This document shows, one piece after another, positions 62,427 to 64,000 of a stretch of DNA of 64,000 nt. Origin of the DNA: Sphingobacteriales bacterium. GTDB lineage: Bacteria; Bacteroidota; Bacteroidia; Sphingobacteriales; Sphingobacteriaceae. The position numbers were made by a program, and so were the translations under genes. The first letter of the stretch is position 1. The number at the start of each line of letters is the position of its first letter. Under the pieces are notes generated by a model that was not told where the DNA came from, searched no databases, and was given only the letters and a program-made list of their open reading frames with translations. Location of the stretch: assembly GCA_028288165.1 (NCBI GenBank), contig JAQBOG010000014.1:1-64000 (forward strand), in the 5' to 3' direction.

Positions 62427-64000
62427 ATGAAAAAATTAATTCTTCTCTTAATGATGGCTAGCTCAATGGTTTTTGCCCGAGCACAGGTACCATCAGGTAA
62501 GGGGGTTATAACAGGGACGGTATTAGATTCAGCGGACGGCAATCCGGTTTCATTTGCTACGGTTACTTTATCAGACCCAGGCACAAAAAAGACGATCGAC
62601 GGCTCAATGGCAAACAATAAGGGCGTGTTTACGATTCCCAATATTGCCCCTGGTAATTATACGCTTTCCCTCTCTTTTATCGGTTACAAAACCAAAACCC
62701 TGACCGGGGTAAAGGTTGCCGGAAACGGTACAAAAGCAGCGCTTGGAATAATAAAACTTGCTTCATCTTCCAATGTGTTGAATGAAGTTACGGTAGTTGG
62801 ACAGCGGGCCTTGATCGAAGAAAAGGTCGACAGGCTGGTTTACAATGCAGAAAACGATATCAGCAACAAAGGAGGCGATGCAACCGATGTGCTTCGTAAA
62901 GTACCCATGCTTTCGGTTGATTTAGACGGGAATGTTTCCATGCGTGGAAGCCAGAATATAAAGGTTTTGATCAATAACCGACCTTCCACTATTACCGCCG
63001 GAAGCGTCGCTGATGCCATGAAGCAAATCCCTTCAGATATGATTAAATCGGTAGAGGTAATCACTTCTCCTTCTGCGAAGTATGATGCGGAAGGCTCTGC
63101 GGGAATTATCAATATCATCACCAAGAAAAACACGCTACAGGGCGGATCATTGAGTATTGATGCTGCTGCCGGTTTAAGGGGTTCCAACCTGGGTTTAAAC
63201 GGCAGTTACAAAACCGGGAAAATGGGTTTTTCACTGGGCGGGTTTGGCCGTGCCGGGTATAATACGACCGGAAGTTTCCAAAACTCTCAAATAACCAGAA
63301 ACATCTCTAACGACGAAATTCTGAGCAACCAGGAAGCCAGCACCGAAAACAATAACATCTTTGGCCGCTATACCTTCGGATGGGACTACGATATCAATAA
63401 AAATAACTTTATCAGCTCTTCGGTTCAATACGGTCTTAGAAACTCCAGTACTTTTCAAAATGGGTTATTGATCCAGAACTTTCAGAACAATAGCCTGGTT
63501 AACAGTAGCCTTAGAAATGCCGAAGTGAAAGACAATTCCGGCACCGTAGATGTGAACTTCAATTTTACCCACCAGTTCAATAAACCTCAACAGGAACTTA
63601 GCTTTTTAGCGCTCGTGAGCCGGAACAACCGCACAAACAACTTTGTGAATGCCATTTTTAACAATGACCAAAGCGAAATTGACAATTATTTAAAAAATAT
63701 CAACGAAAGCGCAAACAAGGAAACTACGGTGCAGTTGGATTATCAAACCCCGATTGGCAAAACGCAGATCATTGAATTTGGCGGTAAACAAATTTTACGT
63801 CAGGTAAGTAGTGATTATCAATCTTATATAGCTAATTCATCTAGCTCTTACAGCCCCGTAGGCGGCAATATTTTTAATTACGATCAGAATGTTAGCGCAG
63901 GATATTTCTCTTACACGCTTTCAACGCCTTCCAAATACAGTTTCAAAACGGGTCTTCGTTACGAATATACCAACGTGGATGCCGCTTTTATCAATGCGAT
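62427..64000 (+). CDS. Outer-membrane receptor with carboxypeptidase-regulatory-like domain (TonB-dependent family), partial
   Basis: The first 524 residues are present; the gene runs off the window. It has a signal peptide (MKKLILLLMMASSMVFARAQ). A CarboxypepD_reg-like beta-sandwich follows ('GVITGTVLDSADGNPVSFATV', 'FTIPNIAPGNYTLSLSFIGY'). Then a plug-like domain ('ATDVLRKVPMLSVDLDGNVSMRGSQNIKVLINNRPS', 'IKSVEVITSPSAKYDAEGSAGIINIITKK') and the start of an OMP_b-brl-type barrel with many aromatic strands. It likely takes up a ligand across the outer membrane. It lies downstream of the LytS/LytTR pair, which probably regulates it. Confidence 0.92.
   Translation, partial: MKKLILLLMMASSMVFARAQVPSGKGVITGTVLDSADGNPVSFATVTLSDPGTKKTIDGSMANNKGVFTIPNIAPGNYTLSLSFIGYKTKTLTGVKVAGNGTKAALGIIKLASSSNVLNEVTVVGQRALIEEKVDRLVYNAENDISNKGGDATDVLRKVPMLSVDLDGNVSMRGSQNIKVLINNRPSTITAGSVADAMKQIPSDMIKSVEVITSPSAKYDAEGSAGIINIITKKNTLQGGSLSIDAAAGLRGSNLGLNGSYKTGKMGFSLGGFGRAGYNTTGSFQNSQITRNISNDEILSNQEASTENNNIFGRYTFGWDYDINKNNFISSSVQYGLRNSSTFQNGLLIQNFQNNSLVNSSLRNAEVKDNSGTVDVNFNFTHQFNKPQQELSFLALVSRNNRTNNFVNAIFNNDQSEIDNYLKNINESANKETTVQLDYQTPIGKTQIIEFGGKQILRQVSSDYQSYIANSSSSYSPVGGNIFNYDQNVSAGYFSYTLSTPSKYSFKTGLRYEYTNVDAAFINA

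Overview
The window looks like chromosomal DNA of a Bacteroidota bacterium, most probably in or near the Sphingobacteriaceae. The evidence is a complete GldK-L-M-N type IX secretion core, a PorW/SprE homologue, an F-ATPase operon lacking the beta and epsilon genes, a long signal-peptide-bearing a-subunit, TANNTTTG-type promoters, a HYC_CC_PP protein, DUF4271, and a SusC/OMP_b-brl-type outer-membrane receptor. The DNA is AT-rich. No prophage, plasmid backbone, transposase or CRISPR array was seen.

Layout. (1) 0.15-0.46 kb: two tRNA-Glu genes. (2) 0.6-8.6 kb, minus strand: a copper/silver efflux operon. It holds a metal-binding lipoprotein, a CusA pump written as two overlapping reading frames, a TolC-type channel, two CusB-type adaptors with N-terminal metal-binding modules, and a nearby HYC_CC_PP protein. 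(3) 8.9-16 kb: a decayed secreted-protein gene, a GAF/DHp protein divergent from a single-domain response regulator, a periplasmic YceI, a GH3 beta-glucosidase, and a response regulator next to a sugar transferase with a pseudo-receiver domain. (4) 15.8-22.5 kb: DUF4271, HemD, then gldKLMN. (5) 22.6-29.8 kb, minus strand: porW/sprE, a class A PBP and uvrC. (6) 29.9-35.9 kb: the ATP synthase operon (atpZ, a small membrane protein, atpB-E-F-H-A-G). (7) 36-44 kb: a CrtZ-like hydroxylase, murB, an ECF sigma factor, a response regulator, a broken hybrid sensor kinase, a truncated haemoglobin, and several relics including degenerate tRNA-Cys and tRNA-Asn genes. (8) 44.5-60 kb: an accessory region bounded by two AraC regulators. 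It is rich in quinone/aromatic-electrophile enzymes (isochorismatase-like, amidohydrolase, DoxX, ring-cleaving dioxygenase, MhqD-like esterase, cupin, pirin, FMN reductase, two cytosolic YceI, quinol monooxygenase, PQQ-type dehydrogenase, SDR). (9) 60.4-64 kb: a LytS/LytTR two-component pair, then an outer-membrane receptor that runs off the window.

The most interesting non-gene signal is a family of four roughly 80-100 base structured intergenic repeats (4.4, 24.5, 38.9 and 62.2 kb). Their central hairpins differ in sequence but keep pairing, which is evidence for selection on, or inheritance of, a folded structure. One copy lies inside the copper operon and one lies at the truncated edge of the broken kinase. 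A second theme is small-scale erosion: split cusA, a frameshifted kinase, a split coiled-coil gene, two degenerate tRNAs and a decayed secreted gene. I did not find a clearly new defence or biosynthetic system. The best candidates for new biology are the structured repeat, the pseudo-receiver/sugar-transferase fusion, the AraC-bounded quinone-response cluster, and a 17-base motif shared by the LytS and receptor promoter regions.
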